Positions 1 to 13,522 of a stretch of DNA of 64,000 nt are shown here, one piece after another. The stretch comes from Mycteria americana (Eukaryota; Chordata; Aves; Ciconiiformes; Ciconiidae). The notes under the pieces were generated by a model. The model worked only from the letters and a program-made list of their open reading frames with translations. It was not told where the DNA came from and did not search any database. Location of the stretch: NCBI RefSeq assembly GCF_035582795.1, contig NC_134366.1, positions 148,351,519 through 148,415,518 on the forward strand. Reading direction: 5' to 3'. The translations under genes and the position numbers were made by a program. How positions within the stretch are numbered: position 1 is the first letter of the stretch; every line of letters starts with the position of its first letter.

Positions 1-419
1 TGGAATCAATGTTATTTTGTTGCAGATTAAAATTAAATACTTGAAAGATATTTCTTACTTTGCCACAAACATCCTACACGACTATATTCAAGTCACTGAG
101 TCTATTTTTCTGTGTTCCTATAGATAGCAAAAGATACTTCTATACTTCCCAACTGCAATGTTTTGTGCATATAGTTAGTTATCATCTCACAGTTCTTCCG
201 AAATCTATGAAAACCTGGAAAGACAGTGAGTACAAAAATGTTAACTATCCATTTCCTTTTGCATGCAATTTCAAAATGCCCACTACCCATGTCCAAGAAA
301 CTTTAGGTTTGAAACAGGAGACGCTCTGGGCACTAGTTTTAGAGGAACTTGTAAGTGGACCATAAACTTTACAGTATATAATAAGCAGAAGTCTGGAGAT
401 ACCTGCGCTCGCTCCGTTA
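1..419. other. Intergenic, nothing recognised
   Basis: AT-rich sequence with only short chance frames on both strands. Confidence 0.6.
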
Positions 420-573
420 GGCCAAAACTCTTTTAATTTCCAAGTGCAATCCTTGGAAATTTCCAAGTGCAATCCAAACTTTCCAAAATTTCCAAGGGCC
501 AAAACTCTTTTAATTTCCAAGTGCAATCCTTGGAAATTTCCAAGTGCAATCCAAACTTCCCAAAATTTCCAAG
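420..573. repeat. Two 77-base tandem units with nested ~25-base subrepeats
   Basis: The unit 420-496, starting GGCCAAAACTCTTTTAATTT, is repeated at 497-573 with one mismatch (CTTTCC against CTTCCC). Each unit has three degenerate copies of AATTTCCAAGTGCAATCC, and a partial extra copy (AAGTGCAACCC) follows. TTTCCAAG and CTTGGAAA inside each unit form an 8-base inverted pair around TGCAATC. Open frames across it (W-K-F / G-N-F-G-K-F patterns) come from the repeat and are not genes. Confidence 0.9.
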
Positions 574-581
574 TGCAACCC

Positions 582-609
582 AAACACAGCAGTAAACACT
601 GCTGTGTTT
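582..609. repeat. Perfect 12-base-stem hairpin
   Basis: AAACACAGCAGT (582-593), loop AAAC, ACTGCTGTGTTT (598-609): a perfect stem directly after the tandem array and before a GC-rich patch. Confidence 0.9.
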
Positions 610-780
610 ACCTCCAAGAGACACGAGTGCAGCCCCTGCACCCGGCAGAAGGGAGGCTTCCCTTGCCCCGTGGCCGCCCATCCCTACCGGCAGGGCTCAA
701 CCTGCGCCAGCTGCCGCCTTCCACGCCAGGGACGTGCTCTCCTTCGTTCACCGCCTGGATAAACAATGCTGCTGTTTGTT
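610..780. other. GC-rich patch next to the tandem repeat
   Basis: About 170 bases of GC-rich sequence (CACCCGGCAGAAGGG, GTGGCCGCCCATCC, CCAGCTGCCGCC) in an AT-rich setting. No conserved protein or known repeat was recognised. Confidence 0.5.
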
Positions 781-1984
781 TCGACAGCTTAAAAAAATAC
801 CACCGTATCACTGACATGCCACTGAACATGTCAGGAGCTAGGCCATTTCACTGCGCTGAAGTGCTTTTCCTTTTATTGCCAGGCCTATAACAAGATTATT
901 GAAATGATTCAACAATAGTCGAGCTGCAGCTACAGATACTTGTTGAAAGTAAATAATAAAAGCATTTTATCAGAATTGCTGTCATTTTCCTGTTGAGGGA
1001 TACATCTGTTTCATAAGTACATTTTTATGTGTGCCTGCCTTATGTGAACCTGCTCTAATTTAGTTACACTGATAGGTACAGTTGTAGCTTTCTTTCTAAC
1101 AATATTAACAGATGAATAGGGCAGTCATTTTCAGACAGCAATTTGCCACAGCTACAGTCAAAGTGGATTGGTTTGAGATTGCAACCTAGTAAGAACAGGG
1201 GGTTTTGTTATTATTGTTGCAGTTACTTTGTTGTTAGTTTTTGGTTTGTTTTGGGGTTTTTTTTTTGTTTGGTTGGGTTTTTTTAAAGCAAGCTACTGGA
1301 AACTGTTAGTTATACAGTAATTTGAGATAAAAATTCATCACAAGGAAAACTAAACGGGGGTCAAAAACATTCTTATGAGAAAAACAGCGGTAAAGTACAG
1401 CCTACACATGTGGAAACATACAGAGAACATCACCTCTCTGCATCCTGAGTACTATCTAGAAATGTAAACCCTGATCACGCGATGCAGCTGTCCGAACAGC
1501 AAGGGCCATTTTTAAGAAGATGACAGATAAGGAGAACTGTAAAGCAAATGGATGCATCATTGCATTTCTGTGTGAGGAGAGGAATCTGTGCCTCTCCTTG
1601 GAGAGGCAGGAAAAGCACGTACTATTTTGAAAACCAAGTGGTTTTGTAGTCAGATTCAAACCTAGTTAGATAAGTCTAGATGCTGTTGTTCAAAATAGCT
1701 ATCCCGTAAACCCTGCCCAAGCACCATCAGCACCATCAGGCAACTAACCTCCATCCCAGAAGCATCTGTCCAACTTTGCTGCCAAGTAAGTTTCAACCTG
1801 ACCAATTTCAACCGGTTTTAACTGACAACCAATAGTCTCAAATATATGAAGTTCCATCTAGAAGCTGGTGACTTGACAGAGGAAAGAGACCAGAACCAAC
1901 ATTCCTACCTGAAGGGAAGTTAGGATTCAAGCTCATAGGTTCCCCGTTCTGCTTGACCTCCTGGCTAGCTAACCAAAACACTGC
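781..1984. other. Intergenic; T/G-rich run at about 1198-1290
   Basis: No gene recognised. 1198-1290 is almost only T and G with long T runs (GGTTTGTTTTGGGGTTTTTT). 1722-1739 holds a 9-10-base repeat of GCACCATCA. Confidence 0.55.
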
Positions 1985-2290
1985 CAGTGTCCTGGGCACT
2001 AATGGGCTTTCCTGTCCCTGCCCAGCCCGCCGGGTTCCCTCCACTGTACCCACAGCCCAGGACCCCATTTCGGTCCCCCAGGACCATTGGTTCCTGCCCC
2101 AGTGACACCACAGCAGGGCTGGTCTTCAGCTCCCCACAGCCCTGCCCCACCCGGCCATGGGCCCTCTTGAGCCAGGCCCACCCATGGCCCCATACCCTGG
2201 CCCAGCCTCAGCATGTCCCTGTCCCCAGGAGGTGCCCGATGACCGGGGCTGGGACTGACAGGATCCCCTATCTCCACCTTCCAGATCCTT
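1985..2290. other. C-rich, GC-rich block
   Basis: The plus strand is markedly C-rich (CCCTGCCCCACCCGGCCATG, CCAGGCCCACCCATGGCCCC). Because the block has few stops it opens a 215-codon frame from 1987, but the product is a low-complexity Pro/Ser mix with no domain. It could be an old repeat or local isochore-like block; no gene is supported. Confidence 0.5.
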
Positions 2291-4223
2291 TAGGCACTGA
2301 ACTTGTGATCCTGCAAACACATAAAGATATCTTTATATCTAATCCTGGGTGCATGTGCATGCTTTATATACGCATCCTGGGTGCAGAATCCTGGGTTCTC
2401 AGACCTCTCCCTTCCAGGGGTGTAAGTAGGAAAATGCCTTATTGCTTGAACACCCATAAGGAAACCCCATGGAGCTTTTCACCCAGTGCTTTCCTCATGG
2501 TAAGCTTGCCAGGGAAGGAAGATATTTCATGCAAGTTTTCACCAACACACTTTATGCCATCATCTAACATTGCACCAGCAACACCAGCATCCACCCTGCA
2601 TCTATTGTCAAGGGCTAATAAGTCAAGGCGATGAGTAATGATGAATAGCTCCAGGAGATCATCTGCATGTCCTCCTCAGTGAAGCAATGGTTATAGTGAT
2701 ACCCCTGCCCTGCCATCCCACCCCTCTTGTGTGATAAGACGTACAAGGAGAAAGATGGCCATAAACAACATAATTTTCTTGTTAAATAAATAATGATATC
2801 TTCCTGGATTGAGAGGCTCAAAAGGTTAAATATATTGAAAATGAAAATAAACCAATAAACATTAAGATAAGACAAATTCTGAATAAACAGCTTTTCAGCA
2901 TGCAAATTTCCACGGTTAAGTGTTTACAGGCATCAGAGTGTTTAACCCAAGTTACTTCTCTTTAATTTTCTACGTGCCTGTTCTCAGCTTGCGAAATTCA
3001 GGTAATGGGGAAGACTGCCGCAGACCTCTTTCCTTTAACTTATGAGGAACCAGAAACAAGATGCCAGTTATCCTCCAGACACAGCAGGTTCTGAACAACA
3101 CTGCAGCCTGGCAATAATTAAATCCCTTCGTCCTCTTTAGTGTTTGCACCTGACAGTGAAATTCGGAAACTCTCAACAGTTGGAACCTGGAAATCTCAAA
3201 GTGTGCTTCAATATCGATCACCACCACTGCCCCAGGAATATCTATTGGAGGAAACGTAAGCAAAGTCTGCTCATCTCCTCCCCTGCTCCTGGCTGGTACA
3301 GGGCAGTGAAACCTTACAGGGTAAGGGAAAGTGCGGGATTGCAAAGACAGCTTGGACTGTGTCGGAAATTCTATTGTAACATTTTTTTCAATTCCCTTGG
3401 TTTTGCTTAGAAAAATACTACTTTCCCTCACATTTCTCTCCATCCTCCTCTCCTTTTAAATAACTGCAGGAAGGAGAAGGTTAAGCAATCAACCGTGAGG
3501 GAACACCTAAATCAAAGGTTACCTTCAGGGATATTTTGCTTAAATTTATTTCCATAAAAATATACAATGGAAACAAGGTATCTATTCCACAACATAGAGG
3601 ATGGGAGAGCTGTGGCTGTATGAGCTCAGAGACCTGGCAGGATGCAGGCTCCAGAGGGAACCCCCCCAGACCTCACTCCAGAGCACCGAGGAAGAAATGA
3701 GCCCCTCCCTGCTCCCGCGAGTCCTGCCTCGGCTCGGCTTCGCGGGAGCTGGCAGCAGCATCGCTGTGGGCTTCCGCAGAGCCAGAACTTCTCCCCAGGA
3801 TATGAGATTCAGCACGGCGCTGTTAAACACATCATGAAAATCTGCCACTTCTCATGAAAAAAGAGTTGGAGGTGGTTTCCCCCCTCTCCTCCGCAGTGGA
3901 GGGAAGCTCTTCGCACTGTTTGTTATACATCCAAATATCTTCTTCAAACAAAATATTTCCCTCATGAAGCATCTCAGCCAAAAACCTGGAGGAAACCTTA
4001 GTACAACTTTCCCTCTGAGATGACAGTCCTTACCGGGAAAAATAAGAGAGTATAATTCTGTGACTAGGGAAGACCTTGACATCAGCGATGTGGGATGTCA
4101 GAGTGGGGAAGGGAAAAAATTACTTGAAATGCTACTGTTTCTAAAATAAAAACTGGTCTCTCTGCTTGTTGGCCTTTTTTAAAGAACTGAAGAAGCACTC
4201 TGATTAGTTATGTATACACATGT
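2291..4223. other. Intergenic, no gene recognised
   Basis: Includes a 157-codon minus-strand frame (2970-3443) with no recognisable domain and a GC-rich patch at about 3600-3830 (CGGCTCGGCTTCGCGGGAGC). Neither is supported as coding. Confidence 0.5.
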
Positions 4224-4253
4224 ATAGATAGATGATAAATAGATAGATAGATA
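4224..4253. repeat. (GATA)n microsatellite
   Basis: ATAGATAGATGATAAATAGA followed by further TAGA units; an interrupted tetranucleotide repeat. Confidence 0.85.
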
Positions 4254-7200
4254 ATTTATACAAATGTATTATGTATGTTAGGTATTAAAAGCCTAAATAA
4301 TTGTGGAAGTTTGTTTACTTTACCCAGAAAAAGGAGAATAAGATCCTTGAGGGCGGGGACTTTTCTTCTCAGTCATACAAAGTTTAGCACAAGGAGTCCT
4401 GGATAATACCAGAGATTCAGAGGGCAGTACAGTGGTATAAAAGGTAGCTCACCCTTCGTGTTCCACTGCACTTTCTCCTATCACTTGTGTTGGTAAAGGC
4501 ATGCTCATCCTTTTCTTCCTAGTTACTTCTCAAAGCTTTGCTGCTCTTGCATTCAAATAAAAAATTTCATTAAATTAATGAAGATAATTTGCATTGCTTT
4601 AGAAATACAACTCCATTGGGCTCTCCGCTTACAGGTGTCATACAGACAGCTGCTTGTTGTCCTTTTCTAACTGAAGTGGTTGCACTGAAGAAACGACAAA
4701 GACAAATGTTGAAGCTTTCCACCCCTTCTGAAGTAAGCATTTCTCTAAGTCAGGTGGCCTGTGAGCAGCAGAACTAGCAAAGCCTTTTGTCCTAAACATA
4801 CATGCCCAACAACCCACACTTACACTCATATCCACCACAGATCTTCCCACAATACCTCCAGGTCCTCCCACTTACTACCATACCCATCAGATGGACAAAC
4901 CAGTAGTAGCTTATGTGGTGGCTTTTAGTGAAATGGGCATCCAGCAATTTGTTGAGGAATACACATCTGTTATTTCGCTGGTCAGCTACACAGCACACAG
5001 CTGCTGGGTTCACGTTCCAGACACACTCTCAGTGGAGGTATTAATTTTGGCTATCTTCTTCTACCTACTTGGTGATTTTCATAGATTTGGTACATTCCTA
5101 TCTTTGACGTCAATTTTGGTAGAAATCGGTAAATGGGCTCAAAAAGTTAGGGGACAGGAGAGGACTAAGATTTCATGATTGCTTAACTCTTTTCACATAA
5201 AGCTAAAAATGCCTACTCTCAAAAAACATCTTTTGAAAGATATTTTATCCACCAAATTTTCCATGCAAGTGGTTAATGTGCCACAAGGAGCAGAAAATCT
5301 GGAAAAAGATGTTTTCAGACTACTTTTCTTGGGCCCAGCATCTATTTCTTCATTTCCACATTAAACAAAAGAGCCAGTCATATGTAGGTTAATAAAGTGA
5401 ACACAAGGGAGATGTACCTCCAAATTGGAGCCAGACGGTGAATAACATAGCAGGAATGTATTTAAACCTCGGTACCAGCTCGTGACAAGGTCTGCTCTCT
5501 GTCTTAGCCCTTGGATTTTGGAAAAAAGCTTCAGGAGCTGAGAGAAAAACTTTCAACCTGACAAATACTCCTTGGCTGGAAAAGGCTCCTGTTTTAATTC
5601 AGCACAGATGTGACTTTTAATGAAAGCATTATGGCTTTGCAGCTGCATGGATGATACAAACCTTTTTAAAGGAATAAATGACTCAAAATGCTTTATTTTC
5701 ACTGCAGCATTATGCTTGACCTTTGCTGGGGTACAATCCTAAAACCAGCTACAATGCTGTTTATGGTTACCTGTCTCTTATCCAGTCTAATCTTGGGAGG
5801 AATGGGGCAGACTGACTCCTGCTAGATGAGAAAAGAGAATAGCCCATACCTCCCGGGTAGGACTCAGCACTTTGCAGGATTAGGTGCCTGGAGAGTAGAG
5901 ACGCCAATGGTAAAGAAGAAGGAAAAAATCTAAACGGACCAGGCAGCTAACAGCAAAGAAATACTGGGTCACATTAGCACGGAGTCACTAGATAACACTG
6001 AAAACTAGGTCAATGTGAGGAACACCGGGAGCTTTTTCTACAGCAGTCATTCTCCAGAAATTAAGCTGGATCTAAGGGCTGGCTATTTGGCTCGCATTCA
6101 GACACCTGTTTCATGCAGGCACAGGGGTAAATCGTAAACTTAATTTCTTCCCTTCATTTCTTAATTCTGCTGGGCAAGAGACAAGACAAACACCTGTGTA
6201 ATAAACTTTTTTCATATTTAGTCAGGTAGCATCATCGTCATCTCACCTAACTTGTGCCTGATCAAAGAGAGTCCACTAGTCTCCCTCCACGCAGCGGCAT
6301 CTCAGGGGGTAATTCACCACACATACCCTAGGATGGGATAAATCAGCTCCTAGAGAGAGCCTGTCTCTTTCCACATAAAGAAGCTCAGACTAGACAGTTT
6401 TCAGATAGCCATTAAGGTGCAGCAAATCCCACCCTTATTATGTACGACCCTAGTGAGTAATTAAAAAAAAAAAAGCCAGAAAAATAATGAAGATCAAGCA
6501 AATCTTTTCCATCTCACAGAACAAGCACTATTGCTCTAAACACACAACTTAAAGTTACTTTTAGGTAAGACTTTTCGGTCCATCTTCTTTCTTGCTATTC
6601 TTTCTGTATGCACATAATCCTCCTGATTTATTTCAGATTTGTTCCCCTGTAAGGAAGAAGAAATCAAACCCCTGTGGTCAACATCTTCTTTCTCCCAACA
6701 TGCCCTGTACAGGCACTGCACTCGTCTGGCCCCGATTCAGCAGAACATTTATCCGTTTATTTAAAGACTACTGAATCAAGGCCAGAGGTAGCATCCTGTG
6801 CTCAGCAGTGCACTAATAAGCCAAACACTGTGGAGTCAAGTTCGACATGCTGACAAATCCACGTTTCTCCACTTGGATTCCTGGAATTCTCCACATTACT
6901 GTAAAAATTGGAACTTGCACTGATTATACCCTTTGTACCAGAGGTGTAATATGTTACATCTTCTTACTGACTCAGTGAAGTTTTAAAAAATATTTACCAA
7001 TATTCATATAAAACACCAGAACAACAGTCTCCAATAATTGACCCATAAAATGTATATAATATGCAGAGCACATGGAAATAAAGGAAATATTGCAAGAGTA
7101 AAGTTCGTTTCCAAGGGTAATAAGAAAAGGAAATAAGAGGACCCTGGACAACTGATGAGAGCACCCTAAACAATTCTGTTTAAAGGGAGAAAGTTTAAAG

Positions 7201-7472
7201 TTATTATTCTTTAGCAAATCATCCTGAATGAATTTCATCATTCTTGATTCAAATGTGGTTTTTTGACACTTTAATTATGAAGAAACTGTTCCTGAACCAT
7301 ACAATATGAACAGAGATGCCATAAGTTTAAATAAAATGCTATTACCTCCTCATTTTGCAAAATTCACAGTCTCATTCAAATTAAACAGCATTTCTCTGTG
7401 ATAGATGAAACGAATATTGCAAAAATGAAATTGTATGCATGGGTTCAGGAACATTTTAATCATTTTATGCTT
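4254..7472. other. Intergenic, no gene recognised
   Basis: AT-rich. At 5855-5900 the text CTCAGCACTTTGCAGGATTA then GGTGCCTGG resembles old amniote repeats with GGTGCCTAA cores. A 12-base A run lies near 6462. No coding sequence is supported. Confidence 0.5.
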
Positions 7473-7515
7473 TATATACATATATATGAATGTGCGTGTG
7501 TGTGTACGTATATAT
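7473..7515. repeat. Alternating purine-pyrimidine tract (TA/TG)
   Basis: 7473-7488 alternates strictly (TATACATATATATG). After one break, 7490-7515 alternates for 26 bases (GTGCGTGTGTGTGTACGTAT in its core). This is a simple repeat able to adopt Z-form DNA. Confidence 0.85.
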
Positions 7516-10500
7516 CAAGAATGGCATGCTGGCAACTTTGCAGTTTAATGAGTGTATCTTTGTCCCATAGTAACATACCCTCTTATCTTCTTGGAAATGA
7601 GAAACATTCACTACAGCACTATAACGAAGCAATGTTCATTAAAACAGGGTATGTAGGTAACGGATTTCTATTACCACATTACACCACCCACTTAACTAAA
7701 ATACAGAGCAGTCTATGCATTCACCTAATTTTATTGCTTATACCCTCCTGCTCCCGATTTATTATTGAGCTACCACATTTATAATTCATTTGGACAAGTT
7801 TGCTCCAGACTAAAGCACAACCAATCTGCACAGTACAATGTTTACCTCTCACCCCTTCCGTATTTTTTTTCTCCCTTGCCTTTTATAGTCACAAATCATT
7901 TTTACAAGCTATGTCTGTTTAGTTGTCAGTTTGCTCCCCTTTTTAAATTTAACACAAAAATCTTGAGCTCAATTTGCTTTTCTTTAATAAATATGTGCTT
8001 CTGAATAATGCAGGGTAGAGCAGTTACTTCAGGTATTACATAATACCCTTGCTCAATTGATAACATTTTAAGCCTGTAAATCAGGTTTTAAATTTGCATG
8101 ACAAGTACAGCACATATGACATTTAAGCTAATGACTTGCTTTACAAATTTATGGACCCTTCTCATTCCTATAATGCTAGAGAAACAGGAAGCTTTTGTGC
8201 TAAAGTATTTTGATTCCAAAACGTTGCAAACTCTGTGTTTCACATTTACGGGATCTGTGTTCCTCTGCCATGCAGTAAATTTTCAGGTGGTAAAAGGGCA
8301 CTGCAGAGGGTGCCGAACATAAAAAGAGACAGACTGTAACAAGCCATTTTCAACACTAGCCAGAAGTGAACTGGAGCACTTTGCTCTACTATATATAAAG
8401 AAAAAAAAACTTAAAAAAAAAATATTTCCTTAGGGAACAGGGCAGGCATTTGTAGGACTTCTTTTCTTATAAGGTGTCCTCAACTCCATTTTGGCTGAGG
8501 GAGAGAAGCAAGATGATAGCTGCTGAACAGAAGCAAAAGTACAGCAACAAACCAAATGTCCCTCATCACCTCACTTCTCCATTTTCACATTCAGGGTAGA
8601 TGAACATGCAAAAAAAAAACCCCAAAAAACAGGCTGGCTACACTGTAGGTAAATATGCAGTTATTTTTGTCCCATTGGCATTAGGGCAGTTAGGTTTTCA
8701 CTCAGTTACTTAGTTCCTTACTGTACCTCCTTTGTCCAGCTCTATTAAAATACAGAACATGCGTAAGTGTATTAATTCAGATTACACAGTTGTATATACA
8801 CATACTGACCTGATTTATAAGAACAGTCTTCAGTAAGTACTTAACACCTTGAATCTCCAGCTCAGCTGTACTCAAATGACTTATATTGGACTCAATTCTC
8901 ACCTCAGCTTGCTCAAATACAAAATTCCCTGTTGTTCAGGAGGCTGGTGGCTAATCAAATGCCAACCAATTAATGAGAAATAAGAGGTAAGATAACAGAT
9001 ACACTGAAAACCACCAGCCAGCACAACAGGAAACAAAGCTGAGTGAAATTATAATTTCAGAATGCTATTATTAATTTGCAATTGAAGAAGGAAGACTAGT
9101 TTTGTGGTTAAGAACCTGTAACAGGACTTGGGACCAGACCTGTGATTTGCTTCTTGGCTATGTTGATGTCTCCCTGAGTAACTTTGTACTGGCCAATTTC
9201 TCTTCCATGTCATTTTCCCATATATGACATGATGATACTTGTACCTGTTTCTCTTCCTGTGTCCCTGTCCTCTTTCCTCACCTTTATCCATGGAAGCACT
9301 GGAAGAGGAGCTGCTCTCTCCTAAATGCCTGTTATGTAGAGTTTGTGTCCTACTAGGGGTTTTTTATCTCTATCATTATCAAAAAGGAGTTTCATTTCCT
9401 TTTCATAAAAAAAACCCCACGAGGTGTAGGTTAAAGAAATCTGAAATGCAAAATTTTGCAATAATATTGTTTCAAAAAAAATCTGTTAGCATTGCTAAAG
9501 AAAAACACTACCTGAGGACTCAGCAAAACTATATCAATCTGCTAATCGTAAAACACAAATGGTGTGCACATTAAGATATTACCTATTTCAACACTACCCA
9601 GCCTTACCATATCACAAGCCCTAAGCTTGACTCTGTAGAAGTACTATTTTTTCTGTAATATTGAACTGCACAAAACCTTCTGCAAAATAAATAGAAACAG
9701 ATATGAATTAAACATGATTCAATCTTAAAGGAGTCTGCATATATAATTTTACTATAAAATCAAGAATATTTTCTATTTTCCTATTAAACAATATAGTCAG
9801 CATTTTTCTCTACACAGGGCTGTCTTTTGGTGATGTTCTAGGGCTTATATTATGCAAAACATCAAACTACAGTGCCCACTTCATGAATATATATACCTTT
9901 TCTTCCAGCAACCTCAGCAATTATAAAACTTTTCCAATTTTTTTTTTTACTCTACACTGAAATACATTAATTGAATGGGCAATATCCATGTGTGTTAGAC
10001 CAAAAGGGGTTGAGCGACTAGATAAAAGCCTTTTTTACCTATATCAATTGGCCTACTGAAAGACTTACTTCTCTTCACATAAATATAATCAATAAAGACT
10101 AAATTTAATGTTATTATTTAAGACAAAAATGCAGAAATGCTTGAGGACACATAGAACAAAATATAAATTAAAAACGCTTTAAAAATAATTTTTCTTTACT
10201 TTAGCAGTATGTACAGCATGGCATATCTCAACACATTAAATATATTACTATATGCGTGCGTTAATAGATCAATATCCAGAACACACTTGTTCATAATGCA
10301 TTACAGATGGCTGTCCTCTAATTATTTACATATTGCTAGATGGAGGCTATGATGCTTACTGCTTTGATGGTACTTTGAGTTACTGTTTTGAAGACTCCAT
10401 ATAACTTTGAAGCACTTCAAGGTGATGCTGTGTTCCACTTACAAGTCCTTTCTTGTTCTTATATATGTGCTTAGCATTCGAATGGGAAGATTTCTATTTA

Positions 10501-13454
10501 CAGGTCAGACACTAAGTGAACAACAACCTGTATCGGATAATCTGAAGAATATACTAACCTATGCTTCTTGTTCATTGTTTATAGAGTTGACCAGCCAGCT
10601 TAATGGTTCAAAATTTAAGAATGATTTCTCTGTTTGCAATGTTTGTGTTGCTTTCTTAAGTCTTTGTGAATAATTATGCTCAATAACTTTTCAAAGTGTT
10701 TCAGAAATAAATCTCACACCAACCTGCTGATCTACCTTATTCTACTGGAATGACTTAAAAAAACATTAGTGGAAGCATCGCCCTTTGTAGATGAGTTTTC
10801 TTCATCCAAAATCTTATTTTTTATAACAAAAGATACTTCAGAAGATAAAATTATATTACTTAATGTAATTGAAAGGAAAGAGCAATGCTATATTAATCAA
10901 TATTAATATAAATAACTAATTTCAATATTCGGAATAATCTTCCAAGCATATACATTTTTTAATACACTGTTTCCATTGTTTAGATATAACTATGAAGTCA
11001 ATTTAGATTTACATACTCTTTTCTGATCTTTCTCAAGGAAGAATGATACAAATCAGAAGAGTGAAGCACTTCAGAAATGGTCTTGCAGGAGTGGAAGAGG
11101 AGAATTTTTGTAGTTTAAAGGTGGAAGAAGGCTTCTGCAAAAATTCTTCCAAATTACTTTGTTCCTCTGAGTCAATTTAATCCCTTGGAGAGAGTATCTT
11201 CTGGAGTGACCTCCTTGAACCTTTGTGACCAATGCAATAAAACACTAAAAGACCTAGAGATTAGAAAAGAGAGCCTTGAAACTAAAAAGAGTGTTCCTCA
11301 GGGCTATAAGTTACACCAACAGAGTGAGAATGAATCCCAGTGGGAAGGGAAGATCCTGTATCCCTACCATTAATTATCTGCTTCTTAATCTACTCCCATT
11401 ATAATTGTAATACTTTCCAAATGCAGCTCTCCTTTCTCATGCCTGCAGCAATGCACATTGTTCCCTGTCTGACAAAACCCCTCTTTGTTTGGGAATGGCA
11501 AGCTATGTAAACTGCATAATAGTCTGTAAGAAAAGAATCGGATCTTTGTTGTGTTTATGCTACACATTTCTCTTCCATGTTTTATACAACTGATTTGCCT
11601 ACAGAAACCGCATGGATGTTCCAATAGCATAACTTAAGAAATACTGATCTACATGTCTAAATGCTGCTTTATTCCGTGCACAGCTTTACCCACTGTATGT
11701 ATCTTCATCAATTATGTTTGTTCTTCCCTGTTATTTAAAAATAAAGAAAACCAACTTTATTCTTGGGTACAACTGAGGACACCAAAGGCTTGCTCAGAAT
11801 TATCCACAAGAATCATTTTGACTGCAGACAAATACAGTGCATATGTTTAAAAGAGGAGGAATATGTTTATTCCCACAAGTTTATACAACTTGCTTCCACC
11901 TCATACTAGGAGCATTCTCCACTGGTACAACAGAAGCTGCAAACTACACTCCCGCACACGCCGGTCGGAGGCACTACAGTCGTATCCCCTGCTTTACTGC
12001 CTGACCATCCCGTGCCATACTCCGCCTGAAGCCAGAAGACAGGCTCCTGGGCCAGGGACTAAATACTGTGGTCTCTAGTTGCAGAAGACCTGGCTGGTCT
12101 CACCAGGGTTGCTCTGGCTCTGTTACTGCACACGCACTGATAACGGAGCATTTCTCACAGCTTGGTGGTCCAGGGCCTTGAAAAATACAGGACAAGGAAG
12201 TTTTCAGAGGAGGTAATAAGACATGAAATGCACACCTTGTTGTGTAATTTCACAACAAAGTCAAATTGTATTTTATGCTTGTATTCTATATGGCCATATA
12301 TAGTGTACACCAATTTTAGAGGCTTTCATCGTTTTTTGATCATGTTTTTCCTTTTCCCAAGGGTGCAAAATTACTAGAGCACTAAGACTCCCTCAGTCGG
12401 CATTGCTGCGTACAATCTTTGCTAAAGCCTAACTCCTGAGTATATCAAGTATAATTCAGCAATGGCTCAGTTGCTAATGAAATGTAAGAAAGATCCCTAG
12501 AAAAAGAATGAGGCCTATAGTTTATGAAAGGATTTGTGGGAATTGGGGAACAATTACCATTCACTAAGACACTTGCTTTGCCAGCTGCATACGTATATTC
12601 TATCTCCATGAAGACCTTAATCCACAAAGCTGAAACAATATTTCAGGGAAGGCCAATGTTTTGAGGGGTTCATCGTTACAAAGGCAAGCAAGATAATCAA
12701 GAACTCCTCATTTATAATCACAGCTTTTAGTAACAGACACACTGGTTTGAATCCAGAATGTTTCTAAATTATTTCGTAATTATTCAATACCCTTTTTCTT
12801 CTTTGCTTTGAAATGATTTTTTTTCCAAAAAAATATTTGTGTCAGATTTTATCTTTAATGTTTGCTATTTAATTTTCTAATACTTTTAAAACACAGAAGT
12901 GGTAATAGAGTAATCATTTCACATTAAGCAACAGGAGAAGAGTAATGAAGTGGAATCACAGTGTTCAAGTCCTTCGTTTACAAAACACTCTTTTATCCCA
13001 AACACCTGCATCTTTCCCCAGGCTGAGGGAGCATTTTGACTTAAAACAGAATGTTAGAAGCTCTAGTGCATTATCGCTTCAGATCACCTACAGCCGACTG
13101 ATTCTGGGTGTCAATTAATGTTATTACCACCTAATCAAATGCTACTTAATGCAAACTGTGGGCTATACCCTTGGCTTTGTATACAGCTTGGGATTAACAG
13201 TTGAAGAAAAGAAGCTGTTTGCAAAGGGCAGTTTACACAAACCACAAATATTACACTAGTTTCTAAGCCAGACAGAGAATTAAAAAGAATCGTGTATTTC
13301 AAGGGGGAAATTTTAGTATCATTACTTTCAATGTATTATATGCAAAGGTCATACTGTCTAGAGAACAACAGGTTTAGAGGTTTCAAAAGCATAAAGTCTT
13401 TATATTAGGTGGGACTCGCTCCCTGCTCTGTAAAAATATTCCCAGAATTGGAGT
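7516..13454. other. Intergenic, no gene recognised
   Basis: Nearly 6 kb of AT-rich DNA with A/T runs (for example around 8400 and 9940). No exon, RNA gene or repeat family was recognised. 13080-13200 looks by eye like possible conserved non-coding sequence (TCAATTAATGTTATTACCAC), which only alignment could show. Confidence 0.5.
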
Positions 13455-13522
13455 TGGGGGCAGGGTAGATTAGATGATCTCCAGAGACACCTTCCAACCT
13501 CAGCTGTTCTGTGACTCTCTAA
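13455..13522 (+). mobile_element. CR1 3' tail fragment
   Basis: GATTAGATGATCTCCAGAGA, then CCTTCCAACCTCAGCTGTTC and TGTGACTCT form the typical 3' end of chicken-type CR1 elements, about 65 bases long. Upstream sequence is not clearly CR1. It represents a different CR1 subfamily from the copy at 21-22.5 kb, whose tail reads TTGGACTTGATGATCTTAAA. Confidence 0.85.

Noticed and set aside
420..573. CRISPR-like spaced repeats
   Set aside because: Units are directly adjacent with degenerate subrepeats and no unique spacers, and the setting is a vertebrate genome.
444..890. 148-codon frame starting in the tandem repeat
   Set aside because: The first third is a translation of the 77-base repeat and the rest is GC-rich chance coding.
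2970..3443. 157-codon minus-strand frame
   Set aside because: No recognisable domain and no family resemblance. A single frame of this length is expected by chance in 64 kb with GC-richer patches.
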